A model generated the notes under the pieces. That model made no database searches. It saw nothing but the letters and a program-made list of their open reading frames with translations, and was not told the DNA's origin. This document shows positions 19,592 through 28,639 of a DNA stretch of 64,000 nt, piece after piece. The position numbers and the translations under genes were made by a program. This DNA is from Microbispora siamensis (GTDB taxonomy: Bacteria; Actinomycetota; Actinomycetes; Streptosporangiales; Streptosporangiaceae): the NCBI RefSeq assembly GCF_016863095.1, contig NZ_BOOF01000001.1, forward strand, positions 326,195 through 390,194, in the 5' to 3' direction. Within the stretch, counting starts at the first letter, position 1. The number at the start of each line of letters is the position of its first letter.

Positions 19592-22042
19592 ATGAAACTG
19601 CCGGTAGCGGCGGGGCTGGCCACGGCGGCCGTCACGATCACGCTCTACCCGCTCTTCGAGGGCGGCACCTGGTTCTGGTCCTGCATGGGGGCGATCCTCG
19701 TCACCACCGTGGCCGGGGCGGTGGCCTCCCGCATGGGCGCCCGTCCGTGGGTGGCGCCCGCCGTGACGCCCGTGGCGGTCCTGCTCTACCTGACGCTCGT
19801 CTTCACGCCGGACGAGGCGTGGCTGCGCATCGTCCCGACCAAGGACTCGCTCGTCCGGCTCGCCGAGCTGGTCGGCGCCGGGTTCGACGACATCCAGCGG
19901 TACGCCGCCCCGGTGCCGGACAACCCCGGCATCACGCTGCTCGCCACGGCGGGCGTGGCGCTGATCGCCCTGCTCGTGGACGTCTTCGCGGTGCGGCTGC
20001 GCCGGGCGGCACTGGCCGGGCTGCCGCTGCTCGCCCTGTTCACCGTGCCCGCGGCGGTGATCACGGAGCCGATCGGGTGGATCGCGTTCGTCATCGCGGC
20101 GTTCGGCTACATCGGCCTGCTCGTCACCGACGGGCGGGAGCGGCTGAGCCGCTGGGGCCGGGCCGTGGTGGTGCGCCGCTCCTCCGGCTCCGGGCGCGGC
20201 GCGGCCCCCGACACCGAGCGGCTCGCCCTGTCCGGCAAGCGCATCGGCGTGACGGCGATCGTGCTGGCGGTCCTGGTGCCCGCGTTCCTGCCGGCGCTCT
20301 CGCCCGATCCGCTGTTCGGCTTCGGCGTGGGCAACGGCCTCGGCGGGGGCGGCGGCAACATCGGCATCCCCGACGCCATCGCCAAACTCGGCGGCCAGCT
20401 CAGGCAGCAGAGCAACGCGACCGTGCTCACCTACACCAGCAGCGACGACGTGCCGCGCTACCTGCGGATCTACTCGCTCGACATCTTCGACGGGACGAAG
20501 TGGACGCTGTCCCCGCTGCGGGGGCTCCAGGAGGACCGGGTGTCGGAGGGGCCGCTGCCGCCCACTCCGGGGCTCCGCCCCGGGGTGCCGGTGAAGCGGG
20601 CCGAGATGCGGGTCACGATGAGCGAGGACATCGACAAGCTCAACTTCCTGCCGCTGCCCTACCCGGCACGGCAGGTGGACGCGGACGGCGACTGGCGCGC
20701 CGACCGGGCCTCGCTCATGGTCTTCTCCGCGCACGACGAGGCGGCCGGGCTCGAATACCGGGTGGTGACCGAGGAGCCCGATCCCAGCACGACCGAGCTG
20801 CGCACGGCGGTGACCCTCCCGGAGAGCGAGCGCTACCTGCAGCTGCCCGACGGGCTCGACCCCCGGGTGGCCGCTCTCGCGCGCCGGGTGACCGCCGACG
20901 CCGCCACGCCGTACGAGGCCGCGGTCGCGCTGCAGGAGTGGTTCACCCGGGCAGGCCGGTTCACCTACGACGTGCGCGCGTCCGGATCGGGCGCGCAGGC
21001 GCTGTCCCGCTTCCTGCTGCGTGACCGCACCGGCTACTGCGAGCAGTTCGCGGGGGCGATGGCCGTGATGGCGCGGCTGCTCAACATCCCGGCGCGGGTG
21101 TCGATCGGCTACACGGGCGGCACCAAGATCGGTGACGTGTGGACGGTCCGCACCCACGACGCCCACGCGTGGCCGGAGCTGTTCTTCGACGGAATCGGCT
21201 GGCTGCGGTTCGAGCCCACCCCCGCCGGGGCCGGCGGGCAGGGCACGGCCCAGGTGCCGCTGTACTCGCTGCCCATCACACCGACGGCCGATCCCACGAC
21301 GGGCCCGTCCGACGGGCCGTCGTCGAACGAGGAGGACGACAGCGGCCAGAGCGCCGGGCCGGCCCGGCCCAACCCGCGCCAGCTCGACCGCGACCTCGAC
21401 GGCACGGCCATCGCGGCCGACCCGGGCACGCCCGTCGCCGTCAAGATCGGGATCGGCGCCGCCGCGGCGCTCGCGCTGCTGTTGCTGCCCGCCGCCGCGC
21501 GGCTCATGGTGCGCCGCCGGCGCCTTCGCCGGATGACGCGGACGGCGTCGGGAGGCCACGCGGCCTGGGCCGAGCTGCGCGACGTGCTCACCGACCTGGG
21601 AATGGCCGGAGAGCCGAGCGAGACGCCGCGCGCGCTCGGCCGCCGGATCGCCGAGCGGTACGCGCTCGGCCCGCAGGCCGCCGAGTCGCTCACCCGCGTC
21701 GTCACCTCGGAGGAGCGGCTCAGGTACGCTCCCACGCCTTCGGCGTCGGGGCCCGTTCCCGCGGACCTGCGCCGGATCAGGCGCGATCTGGCGCCGAGGG
21801 CCTCACGGTGGCGGCGCCTGGGGGCCGTGCTCGCCCCGATGTCCGTCCTGCGGCGGGTGCGGGCGGCCGGCGAGGGCGCGCTCGACGTGTTCGACCGGCT
21901 GGAGGGACTGCGGCCCCGGCTTTGGCGGGCACGGCCCGGCGGGACTCAGGGGACGGCCACGACTCCGGAGCGTCCCGGCGCCACAGGGGCCGGAGCCGGC
22001 GATGCCGCGAGGGAGCGGACCCTGACCGGCGCCCGCCGCTGA
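19592..22042 (+). CDS. TgpA-like membrane transglutaminase (DUF3488 / transglutaminase-like / DUF4129)
   Basis: Large membrane protein with an extracytoplasmic transglutaminase-like domain; the family is thought to act on cell-envelope proteins. The 816 residues have about six N-terminal hydrophobic segments (to about 235), a transglutaminase-like domain with Cys483 (RTGYCEQFAGAM), His525 (THDAHAWPEL) and the acidic residue of FEPTP, a Thr/Pro/Ser linker, one further membrane segment near 615-635 and a cytoplasmic DUF4129-like C-terminus. Start ATG 19592 follows GGAAGG. A perfect hairpin lies 38 bp after the stop. Confidence 0.88.
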   Translation: MKLPVAAGLATAAVTITLYPLFEGGTWFWSCMGAILVTTVAGAVASRMGARPWVAPAVTPVAVLLYLTLVFTPDEAWLRIVPTKDSLVRLAELVGAGFDDIQRYAAPVPDNPGITLLATAGVALIALLVDVFAVRLRRAALAGLPLLALFTVPAAVITEPIGWIAFVIAAFGYIGLLVTDGRERLSRWGRAVVVRRSSGSGRGAAPDTERLALSGKRIGVTAIVLAVLVPAFLPALSPDPLFGFGVGNGLGGGGGNIGIPDAIAKLGGQLRQQSNATVLTYTSSDDVPRYLRIYSLDIFDGTKWTLSPLRGLQEDRVSEGPLPPTPGLRPGVPVKRAEMRVTMSEDIDKLNFLPLPYPARQVDADGDWRADRASLMVFSAHDEAAGLEYRVVTEEPDPSTTELRTAVTLPESERYLQLPDGLDPRVAALARRVTADAATPYEAAVALQEWFTRAGRFTYDVRASGSGAQALSRFLLRDRTGYCEQFAGAMAVMARLLNIPARVSIGYTGGTKIGDVWTVRTHDAHAWPELFFDGIGWLRFEPTPAGAGGQGTAQVPLYSLPITPTADPTTGPSDGPSSNEEDDSGQSAGPARPNPRQLDRDLDGTAIAADPGTPVAVKIGIGAAAALALLLLPAAARLMVRRRRLRRMTRTASGGHAAWAELRDVLTDLGMAGEPSETPRALGRRIAERYALGPQAAESLTRVVTSEERLRYAPTPSASGPVPADLRRIRRDLAPRASRWRRLGAVLAPMSVLRRVRAAGEGALDVFDRLEGLRPRLWRARPGGTQGTATTPERPGATGAGAGDAARERTLTGARR

Positions 22043-22080
22043 TCCGCCGCTGATTCGCGGCCGGTCGCCGCAGACGACTC

Positions 22081-22105
22081 GGTGGGCCCGCTGAGCGGGC
22101 CCACC
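22081..22105. terminator. bidirectional terminator hairpin
   Basis: Perfect 11-bp inverted repeat, GGTGGGCCCGC and its complement, with a TGA loop. It lies between the convergent transglutaminase and DUF3040 genes, so it probably ends both transcripts. Confidence 0.8.
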
Positions 22106-22144
22106 GGCGTTGCCTCGGATGGGGAGCGGTGGCTCAGATGGGGA

Positions 22145-22522
22145 TCAGTGCTCGTCGTGGCGGCGGCGCCAGCGCTCTTCCATGCGCTCCATGAAGCTCT
22201 GGCGCTGGGGGCGGCGGCCGCGGTTGCGGGACGGCGGGGAGTCACCGAACCCGTTCATGCGCTTCCAGCTCGACAGGCCCCACAGGCAGGTGGCCAGCAT
22301 GACCACGAAGCCGGCGGCACCGAGCCAGATCTGGGCCGCGACGACGCCGACCATCAGCAGGACCACGCCGAGTGCGAAGCCTATGGAGGCCTTCACCAGG
22401 CGGCGCTTGTAGTGGCTGCGCGGATCGCTGATCCGTACGGTGTTCGCCCACTTCGGGTCCTCGGCATAGAGGGCCTGCTCGATCTGGTCGAGCAAGCGCT
22501 GCTCGTGCTCAGACAGCGGCAC
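22145..22522 (-). CDS. DUF3040 small membrane protein
   Basis: Actinobacterial membrane protein of unknown function. The 125 residues start MPLSEHEQRLLDQIEQALYA, the DUF3040 hallmark, followed by two hydrophobic segments (about residues 46-63 and 68-85) and a basic tail with WKRMNGFGD and RRPQRQSFMERMEERW. The start GTG 22522 has GGGAGG four bases upstream and places the conserved PLSEHEQ at the N-terminus; an ATG eight codons earlier lies before that SD and is not favoured. Located 147 bp downstream of dinB. Confidence 0.85.
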   Translation of the reverse strand: MPLSEHEQRLLDQIEQALYAEDPKWANTVRISDPRSHYKRRLVKASIGFALGVVLLMVGVVAAQIWLGAAGFVVMLATCLWGLSSWKRMNGFGDSPPSRNRGRRPQRQSFMERMEERWRRRHDEH

Positions 22523-22669
22523 GGCGCCTCCCAAGGACGGCCCCATTCAGGGGAAGACGGCAACGGACGACACGGGGTGTCCGAACCTCGCGGTCGGTTA
22601 TCCCCAGAATACGAGGCCTCAGACGTAGGCGAAAGAAAACGTCCAACGCGGTCCAAACCGGAGGTGACG

Positions 22670-23914
22670 TCATGGACCTATTGGACCAAACGGACGCCGA
22701 ACAAGCGATGCCGGCTTCACCGCGTCCGGACCGAAACGGCGGGCCGCCCGGTCCATGGCCTGTTCGGCCTCCCGCCAGCCCGTCTCCCGCTCCCCCAGGC
22801 CCAGCTGACGCGTCGCCGCGGCGGCCGGGAACAGGTTCTCCACCCGCACGCCGACGAGCCGCAACCGCACCCGCTCCAGCCCGGCGGCCTCGTAGAGCTC
22901 GCATGATGTGTCGAAAATCTCCTTCGCGACGTCGGTCGCCTCGCGCAGCGTACGCGACCGGGTGATGGTCGTGAAGTCGGATCGGCGGAGTTTGACGCTG
23001 ACCGTGCGGCCGACGTGCCCGCCGGCCCGCAGGCGCGCGGCGACCCGCTCCGACAGCCGCAGCAGCTCACGCCTGATCGTCTCCGGGTCGTCGACGTCGT
23101 GCGGGAACGTCTCCTCGTTGCCGATGCTCTTGTCGGGGGCGTGCGGCACCACCCGGCGCTCGTCGCGCCCCCAGGCCAGGGCCGCCAGGTGCGCGCCGAC
23201 GGCGCCGAACTCGCGCTGGAGCGTCGCCACCGGCACCTGGGCCAGATCCCCCACGGTGCGGATGCCGAGCCGTACGAGGGCCTGCTCGGTGCGCTCTCCC
23301 ACGCCCCACAGGGCGGCGACGGGCAGCGGGTGCAGGAACTCCACGACCCGGTCGGCCGGGACCACGAGCAGGCCGTCCGGCTTGCACTGGCGCGAGGCGA
23401 GCTTGGCCACGAACTTCGTGCTCGCCACCCCCACCGAGCAGGTGATGCCGAAACGCTCGGAGACCTGGGCGCGGATCATCCGGGCGATGGCCGCGGGGCT
23501 GCCGAGCCTGCGGCGGGCGCCACCAACGTCGAGGAACGCCTCGTCGGAGGCGATCGGCTCCACTTCTGGGGTGATCGCCTGGAAGATCTCCATGACGCCG
23601 CGGGACACCTCGGCGTACTTGCCGTGGCGCGGCGGGATGACCGTGGCCTGCGGGCAGATGCGCCGGGCCCGTGTCATCGGCATCGCCGAGTGGACCCCGA
23701 ACCTGCGGGCCTCGTAGGTGGCGCTGAGCACGACGCCGCGCGCGCCGGTGGCGCCGACGATGACCGGGGTGCCCCGCAGCTCCGGGCGGTCGAGCAGCTC
23801 GACGCTGGCGTAGAAGGCGTCCATGTCCACGTGCAGGATGGGACAGCCGCTGTCGTCGACCGGGCCGTCCGGCGGTGGCGACGGATCCCGAGGCAGCAGC
23901 TGGTTCCGGGACAT
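22670..23914 (-). CDS. dinB: DNA polymerase IV (Y-family, DinB)
   Basis: Error-prone translesion polymerase. Of 414 residues, catalytic acidic residues are D30 and D32 (ILHVDMDAFYASVE) and D124-E125 (IASDEAFLDVGG). SATYEARRFGVHSAMPMTRA, ITCSVGVASTKFVAKLAS and the helix-hairpin-helix region LWGVGERTEQALVRLGIRTV follow in normal order, then a little-finger domain (VGRTVSVKLRRSDFTTITRS). Length is slightly above E. coli DinB. The C-terminal end RRPFGPIGP lacks an obvious beta-clamp binding QLxLF, although RQLGLGE near residue 366 is clamp-motif-like. Start ATG 23914. Confidence 0.94.
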   Translation of the reverse strand: MSRNQLLPRDPSPPPDGPVDDSGCPILHVDMDAFYASVELLDRPELRGTPVIVGATGARGVVLSATYEARRFGVHSAMPMTRARRICPQATVIPPRHGKYAEVSRGVMEIFQAITPEVEPIASDEAFLDVGGARRRLGSPAAIARMIRAQVSERFGITCSVGVASTKFVAKLASRQCKPDGLLVVPADRVVEFLHPLPVAALWGVGERTEQALVRLGIRTVGDLAQVPVATLQREFGAVGAHLAALAWGRDERRVVPHAPDKSIGNEETFPHDVDDPETIRRELLRLSERVAARLRAGGHVGRTVSVKLRRSDFTTITRSRTLREATDVAKEIFDTSCELYEAAGLERVRLRLVGVRVENLFPAAAATRQLGLGERETGWREAEQAMDRAARRFGPDAVKPASLVRRPFGPIGP

Positions 23915-23956
23915 GAGGTCACCCTACCCGACCGCCGCGCTATCCGAACATTGTTT

Positions 23957-24679
23957 CTACTGGCGGTAGCCGATGACGTGGATCTGGGTGGCGACGTCGC
24001 GGAGCACGGGATGAGTCGCCGCCGCCCGCTCCAGCGCGACGAGTCCCTCGGGGTCGCTCTCGGCCAGCATGCCGGGGACGAGGTCGGCGAAGATCCGCAC
24101 GCCGTGCGCCTCGCCGACGGTGAACCCGGCACCGGCAAGCAGCGCGCCCAGCGTCTCCCGGGAGAAGCGGCGCGGCGTGGGGTCGCGGTCGCCCCAGCGG
24201 CCCGCCGGGTCGGAAAGCACCCGGCGCGCCTCGTCGAAGTGGCCGGCCAGCGAGCGGTGGACGGCCGCGGCGACCGAGTTGGCGGCCAGCACGCTCACCA
24301 CGCCGCCCGGCCGCAGGATGCCGCCGACCGCGCCCAGCGCGCCCGCCGGGTCCTCGACGTACTCCAGCACACTGTGGCACAGGACCAGGTCGGCGCTGCC
24401 GGGCTCCAGCAGGTCGCCGAGGTCGGCGGCGTCGCCCTGCAGGCCCTTCACACCGACGCCCGTCTCGGCGGCGCGGCGCTCGAGCGCGGCCAGCGAGTCG
24501 GGGGTGGGGTCGACCACGGTCACGGCGTGCCCGAGCGTGGCCAGCGGCACGGCGAAGCCGCCCGTGCCGCCTCCGGCGTCCACGATGTCGAGCGTGTCGC
24601 GCCCGGTGGCGGCCGTCCGCTCGGCCAGGAGCGCGCGCAGCGCCTCCCAGACGACGGCGCGGCGTGTGGCGTCACGCAC
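23957..24679 (-). CDS. class I SAM-dependent methyltransferase
   Basis: Methyltransferase with unknown substrate. Of 240 residues, motif I is IVDAGGGTGGFAVPLA (about 32-47), the acidic motif II is VTVVDPTPDSL, and motif post-I/III is ADLVLCHSVLEYVEDPAGAL, with LRPGGVVSVL. These match the UbiE/SmtA-like class. Start GTG 24679 follows GGGAGG with a 5-base spacing. It is separated from nusB by a repeat-rich spacer of 125 bp, and from the dinB start by 42 bp. Confidence 0.85.
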   Translation of the reverse strand: MRDATRRAVVWEALRALLAERTAATGRDTLDIVDAGGGTGGFAVPLATLGHAVTVVDPTPDSLAALERRAAETGVGVKGLQGDAADLGDLLEPGSADLVLCHSVLEYVEDPAGALGAVGGILRPGGVVSVLAANSVAAAVHRSLAGHFDEARRVLSDPAGRWGDRDPTPRRFSRETLGALLAGAGFTVGEAHGVRIFADLVPGMLAESDPEGLVALERAAATHPVLRDVATQIHVIGYRQ

Positions 24680-24689
24680 TTACGGCCTC

Positions 24690-24800
24690 CCTGTCGGGCC
24701 TCTCGGGGCTGTCGGTCATTCGGAGCTGTCGGCCTCTCGGAGAGCCGCAGGAGCCGCAGGAGCTGTCGGAGCTTCCGGGGCCGTCGGACCGAGGGGCCGT
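24690..24800. repeat. imperfect short repeats between nusB and the methyltransferase
   Basis: Low-complexity stretch with recurring CTGTCGG and TCTCGG words and two exact 9-bp units GAGCCGCAG at 24742-24750 and 24751-24759, followed by the related GAGCTGTCG. It is not coding in either neighbour. Confidence 0.6.
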
Positions 24801-24804
24801 GGGG

Positions 24805-25215
24805 TCAGAGCGAAAGCGAGGGCTTGAGCTGCTTGAAGCGGGCCAGCAGTCCGTTGACGAACTGCGGCGACTCGTCGGTCGACAGCTCCGCGGCCAGGTG
24901 CACCCACTCGCTGATGACCACGCCCTCCGGAACCTCCTCCGACCACAGCATCTCGTAGGTCCCGCCGCGCAGGACGTTGCGGTCCACGGCCGGCATGCGC
25001 TCCAGGGTCCAGCCCTCGGCGTACGTCGAGATCAGCTCGTCGATGCGGTCCAGGTGCCGGACCACCCCCTCGACGAGGAAGGAGGTGTACTCGTTGACCG
25101 GCGGGTCCGCCCGCTCCACCCGCTCGGCGAGCACGTTGAGCGGGCTCACCTGCCGGGCCTCGGCCTCGAAGAGAACGTCCAGCGCGCGGCGGCGGGCCTT
25201 CCCCCGAGCCGACAC
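24805..25215 (-). CDS. nusB: transcription antitermination factor NusB
   Basis: RNA-binding protein of the rRNA antitermination complex with NusE (ribosomal S10). The 136 residues begin MSARGKARRRALDVLFEAEARQ, the standard NusB start with the arginine-rich N-terminus, and end in a helical bundle with ERMPAVDRNVLRGGTYEML and ISEWVHLAAELSTDESPQFVNGLL. Start GTG 25215 comes one base after the efp stop, so the two are a unit. The efp-nusB pairing is common in bacteria. Confidence 0.95.
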   Translation of the reverse strand: MSARGKARRRALDVLFEAEARQVSPLNVLAERVERADPPVNEYTSFLVEGVVRHLDRIDELISTYAEGWTLERMPAVDRNVLRGGTYEMLWSEEVPEGVVISEWVHLAAELSTDESPQFVNGLLARFKQLKPSLSL

Positions 25216-25216
25216 G

Positions 25217-25777
25217 TCAGGCCCGACCGAGGTACTCGCCGGTGCGAGTGTCGACCTTGACCTTCTCGCCGGTCGTGATGAAGAGCGGGACCTTGATCTC
25301 GGCGCCGGTCTCCAGGGTGGCGGGCTTGGTGCCGCCGGTGGAGCGGTCGCCCTGCAGGCCCGGGTCGGTGTGCGAGATCGTCAGCTCCACGGCCGCCGGG
25401 AGGTCGACGTACAGCGGGTTGCCCTCGTTGAAGGCGACGGTCGCGGTCGTGTTCTCCAGCATGTAGTTGGCGGCGGTGCCCACCACGTCGCGCGGGACGT
25501 TGACCATGTCGTAGGTCTCGGTGTCCATGAACACGAAGTCGTCGCCGTCGAGGTAGGAGTACTGCATGTCGCGCTTGTCGACGTTCGCCACGTCGACCTT
25601 CACGCCGGCGTTGAAGGTCTTGTCGACGACCTTCCCGGACAGGATGTTCTTGAGCTTGGTGCGGACGAACGCGCCGCCCTTACCCGGCTTGACGTGCTGG
25701 AACTCGACAACGGTCCACAGCTCCCCACCGTCGAGCTTGAGCACGAGTCCGTTCTTCAGGTCGTTCGTCGTCGCCAC
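25217..25777 (-). CDS. efp: translation elongation factor P
   Basis: Relieves ribosome stalling at polyproline stretches. The 186 residues have three beta-barrel domains. The tip loop of domain I reads [14 protein letters not shown], with the tip lysine at position 33, where other lineages carry a modified residue. The C-terminal [23 protein letters not shown] matches the family. Start GTG 25777 gives [13 protein letters not shown]. Proline-rich proteins such as FtsI and FtsZ in this window are plausible clients. Confidence 0.97.
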   Translation of the reverse strand: MATTNDLKNGLVLKLDGGELWTVVEFQHVKPGKGGAFVRTKLKNILSGKVVDKTFNAGVKVDVANVDKRDMQYSYLDGDDFVFMDTETYDMVNVPRDVVGTAANYMLENTTATVAFNEGNPLYVDLPAAVELTISHTDPGLQGDRSTGGTKPATLETGAEIKVPLFITTGEKVKVDTRTGEYLGRA

Positions 25778-25802
25778 GTAGCGTCTCCCGCGTGCGGCTG
25801 CC

Positions 25803-26933
25803 CTACAGGACGAGCAGCTCCTTGGTCGTCAGTGTGAGAAGCTCCGGCCCGTCACCACGCGTCACAAGCGTGTCCTCGATGCGCACACCGCCCCTGCCCG
25901 GGAGATAGACCCCCGGCTCGACGGTGATCGGAACTCGATCCTCTAGTCTACCGGTCCTGCCAGGGCCAAGGAACGGCAGCTCGTGGATCTCCAGGCCGAC
26001 TCCGTGGCCCAGCCCGTGGCCGAACCTCTCGGCGTGACCCGCCTCCGCGATCACGTCACGCGCCGCGGCGTCCACCTCGTGCGCCGTCGCCCCCGGCCGT
26101 ACGGCGTGGCGGCCCGCGCGCTGGGCCTGCCGTACGAGGTCGTAGAGGTCGCGCTGCCACGCGGCGGGCGGGCCCACCGCGACCGTGCGGGTCATGTCGG
26201 CGTGGTAGCCGTCGTAGCGGGCGCCGAAGTCCATGGTCACCAGGTCGCCCCGCTCGACCTGCCGGTCCGAGGGCGAGTGGTGCGGGATCGAGCCGTTGGG
26301 GCCGCTCGCCACGATGGAGTCGAAGGCCGGCTTGTCGGCGCCGAGTTCGACCATGGCGGCCTCCAGCCACCGGGCGATCTCCCGCTCGGTGACGCCGGGG
26401 GTGATGCGCTCCACGACCAGGGAGAACGCCTCGTCGGTGATCGCGCAGGCGCGGCGCAGCGCCGCGATCTCCCCCTCGTCCTTCACGGCCCTGACGGCCT
26501 CCACGAGGCCGCCGACCGGGCCGAGGCCCGCGTGCTCGGCCGACAGCCGCTGGAACAACCCCACCGGCATGTGGTCGGCCTCCACCGCGATCCGCGCCGC
26601 ACCCGGGCCCCGCTTGAGCAGGGCCCCCGCGACGTCGCGGTCCTCGATCACCTCGACGCCCGAGCACACCGCCTGGGCCGTCTCCAGGTAGCGCGAGTCG
26701 GTGGCGAGCGCGGCCTCGCCCGTCGCGGTGACGAGCACGGCGGCGTTGGAGCTGCCGAGACCGGTCAGGTAGCGGACGTTGACCGGCCAGGTGACGAGGG
26801 CCGCCGCGGCCTCGTGCTCGCGCAGCGCCCCGGCCAGCCGCGCGCGGCGCGCGGCATGGATCGCCGCGGCCCCGGCGCCGGTGGTCCCTGCGGCGTGAGT
26901 TTCTGCGGCGTGAGTCCCTGCGGCATCGGTCAC
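25803..26933 (-). CDS. M24-family metallopeptidase (Xaa-Pro aminopeptidase-like)
   Basis: Cytoplasmic aminopeptidase, probably of the Xaa-Pro dipeptidase/aminopeptidase type. The 376 residues have a creatinase-like N-terminal domain and a pita-bread catalytic domain. Dinuclear metal ligands visible are D235 ([12 protein letters not shown]), D246 (ADMTRTV), H310 ([14 protein letters not shown]), E339 (TVEPGVY) and E353 (RIEDT). The first 17 residues come from a 15-bp repeat ([11 protein letters not shown]), so the true start may lie later. It precedes efp by 25 bp, a frequent actinobacterial pairing. Confidence 0.9.
   Translation of the reverse strand: MTDAAGTHAAETHAAGTTGAGAAAIHAARRARLAGALREHEAAAALVTWPVNVRYLTGLGSSNAAVLVTATGEAALATDSRYLETAQAVCSGVEVIEDRDVAGALLKRGPGAARIAVEADHMPVGLFQRLSAEHAGLGPVGGLVEAVRAVKDEGEIAALRRACAITDEAFSLVVERITPGVTEREIARWLEAAMVELGADKPAFDSIVASGPNGSIPHHSPSDRQVERGDLVTMDFGARYDGYHADMTRTVAVGPPAAWQRDLYDLVRQAQRAGRHAVRPGATAHEVDAAARDVIAEAGHAERFGHGLGHGVGLEIHELPFLGPGRTGRLEDRVPITVEPGVYLPGRGGVRIEDTLVTRGDGPELLTLTTKELLVL
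26885..26929. repeat. 15-bp triple repeat at the peptidase N-terminus
   Basis: Three units of the type TCCCTGCGGCGTGAG at 26885-26899, 26900-26914 and 26915-26929 encode the five-residue repeats at residues 2-16 of the M24 peptidase. The period is a multiple of three. Confidence 0.85.
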
Positions 26934-26959
26934 GGACGGACTCTACCGCCGCCTCCCCG

Positions 26960-26988
26960 CGCGTCCCACCGCCCGGCGGTGGGGCGCG
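26960..26988 (-). terminator. hairpin terminator after the LLM oxidoreductase gene
   Basis: A 12-bp stem pairs 26960-26971 (CGCGTCCCACCG) with 26977-26988 (one G-U pair) around a CCCGG loop. It lies between the oxidoreductase stop (27008) and the M24 peptidase start (26933), both minus strand, and so separates two transcription units. Confidence 0.7.
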
Positions 26989-27007
26989 GGGCCTCGGACG
27001 GCGGCGG

Positions 27008-28042
27008 TCAGGAGGCCAGGTCGCGGATCTTCTCGATCAGCCGGACCCGCTCCTCGTGGGTGCGGGCCATGGGGGCGACGTTGAGCGTGGTGACCCCGGC
27101 CTCGCGCAGCGCGGCCAGCCGCTCCCTGATGTGCCCCTCGGGGCCGACCAGGGACATGCGCTCCAGCAGTTCCCTGGGCACCAGCGCCTCGGCCTCCTTC
27201 TTCTTGCCCTCCAGGTAGAGGTCCTGGATCTGCTCGGCCTCCTTCTCGTAGCCGTAGCGGCGGGCCAGGTCGTTGTAGAAGTTCCTGCCCTTGGCGCCCA
27301 TGCCGCCGATGTAGAGGGCGGCCATGGAACGGCCCAGCTCCAGCATCTCGCCGACGTCGTCGCCGATCGCCAGCATGGCCTGGGCGATCACGTCCAGCTC
27401 GCCGAGGGCGGGGTCCCTGCGCTCCCGCCCGGCGGCGAGCGACGCGCCCCACACGTCGCCGGCCTTCTCCGGCACGAAGAAGATGGGCTCCCAGCCCTCC
27501 GCCAGCTCCGCGGCCAGCTGCACGTTCTTCGGCCCGATGGCCGCGATCACGATCGGGACGCGCTCGCGCACCGGGTGGTTGATCAGCTTGAGCGGCTTGC
27601 CGAGGCCGGTGCCGCCCTCCAGCGGCAGCGTGTAGTGCTTGCCCGCGTACTGCAGGCGCTCGCGCCGCCACACCTTGCGGCAGATCTCGATGACCTCGCG
27701 GGTGCGGCCCAGCGGCGCGGTGTACGGCACGCCGTGGAACCCCTCGATGACCTGCGGGCCCGACGTGCCGATGCCGAGCGTGAACCGCCCGTCGGAGACG
27801 TAGTCGAGGCCGGCGGCCGTCATGGCCAGCAGGGCCGGCGTACGGGAGTAGATCGGCAGGATGCCCGAGGCGATCTGCAGCCGCTCGGTCCTCGCCGCGA
27901 TGTAACCGAGCTGGCTGACGGCGTCGAAGCTGTACGCCTCGGCCACGAACACGATGTCGAGCCCGGCCTTCTCGTAGTCGGCCAGCTCGGCGACGGTCTC
28001 CTTGAAGCCCCCCGAGTAGTTGAGGGCCATTCCGATCCGCAT
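27008..28042 (-). CDS. LLM-class (probably F420-dependent) oxidoreductase
   Basis: Luciferase-like TIM-barrel oxidoreductase; in actinomycetes such proteins mostly use F420. The 344 residues begin MRIGMALNYSGGFKETV. They include FVAEAYSFDAVSQLGYIAART, SGILPIYSRTPALLAMTAAGLDYVSDGRF, LGIGTSGPQVIEGFHG, PIVIAAIGPKNVQLAAELA and a C-terminal AREAGVTTLNVAP-like strand, all typical of the family. The substrate cannot be deduced. Start ATG 28042. It stands between two terminator-like regions and has no obvious operon partner. Confidence 0.85.
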   Translation of the reverse strand: MRIGMALNYSGGFKETVAELADYEKAGLDIVFVAEAYSFDAVSQLGYIAARTERLQIASGILPIYSRTPALLAMTAAGLDYVSDGRFTLGIGTSGPQVIEGFHGVPYTAPLGRTREVIEICRKVWRRERLQYAGKHYTLPLEGGTGLGKPLKLINHPVRERVPIVIAAIGPKNVQLAAELAEGWEPIFFVPEKAGDVWGASLAAGRERRDPALGELDVIAQAMLAIGDDVGEMLELGRSMAALYIGGMGAKGRNFYNDLARRYGYEKEAEQIQDLYLEGKKKEAEALVPRELLERMSLVGPEGHIRERLAALREAGVTTLNVAPMARTHEERVRLIEKIRDLAS

Positions 28043-28137
28043 CCGCTTCGTCCTTCCGCGCGTGAACCCGTCGGTAACCGAATGATGTTCCGTAGTCGGA
28101 TCCCAAGGCTAGTGATGCGGACCGGCCGTGACCACCG

Positions 28138-28563
28138 TCAGGGTCGGCGGCCGACGCCTCCGAGCACCGGCAGGAAGCCGCCGCGCGGCGGCAGCCGGTC
28201 GCCTCCGGGCCGCCACTCGTTCAACGGGACCAGCCCCGGCTCGACCAGCTCGAAGCCGTCGAAGAACCGGGCGATCTGCGCGCCGGGCCTGGCCTTGAAG
28301 GGCGCGTTGGCGTTGCCGTAGACGGCGCCCGCCTGGGCCATCGTCTCGGGGCCGCACTCGGCCGCCAGGTGACGCACGGCCCGGCCGAGGAAGGCGCGGT
28401 TCTCCCGCACCGCCTCCCTGACGTACCCGTGCGACAGTTCGATGATCCGCTCGGCCGCGGCCCGGTCGGCCGGGAAGTGGTTCTTGCCGCCCAGGTAGTA
28501 GTCGTACATGCGGGCGACGTTGGGCCGCGTGACGTCGAACCCGCCGGGTGCCTGCTCCGACAT
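28138..28563 (-). pseudogene. internally deleted DUF574 SAM-dependent methyltransferase
   Basis: The 141-residue frame starts MSEQAPGGFDVTRPNVARMY and carries YDYYLGGKNHFPADRAAAER, the N-terminus of the DUF574 (Methyltransf_19) family. After about residue 66 (RAVRHLAAE) it jumps directly to the family's C-terminal part, AQIARFFDGFELVEPGLVP followed by LNEWRPGGD. Normal members have about 265-280 residues. The missing 130 or so include the whole SAM-binding core, so methyltransferase activity is not expected. The deletion is in frame and both ends look intact. Start ATG 28563 has GGGAG six bases upstream. Confidence 0.75.
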
Positions 28564-28639
28564 GACGCGCTCCCGCTCGGCCGGACTCTTCTTCGCGATC
28601 ATTGTGACGGAGCCCACCAAGGGCAGCGAATCGGGCGAA

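Noticed and set aside
18680..21559. Minus-strand open frame of over 900 codons opposite DUF58 and transglutaminase genes
   Set aside because: Composition (Arg/His/Gln/Gly-rich) and lack of domains mark it as a shadow.
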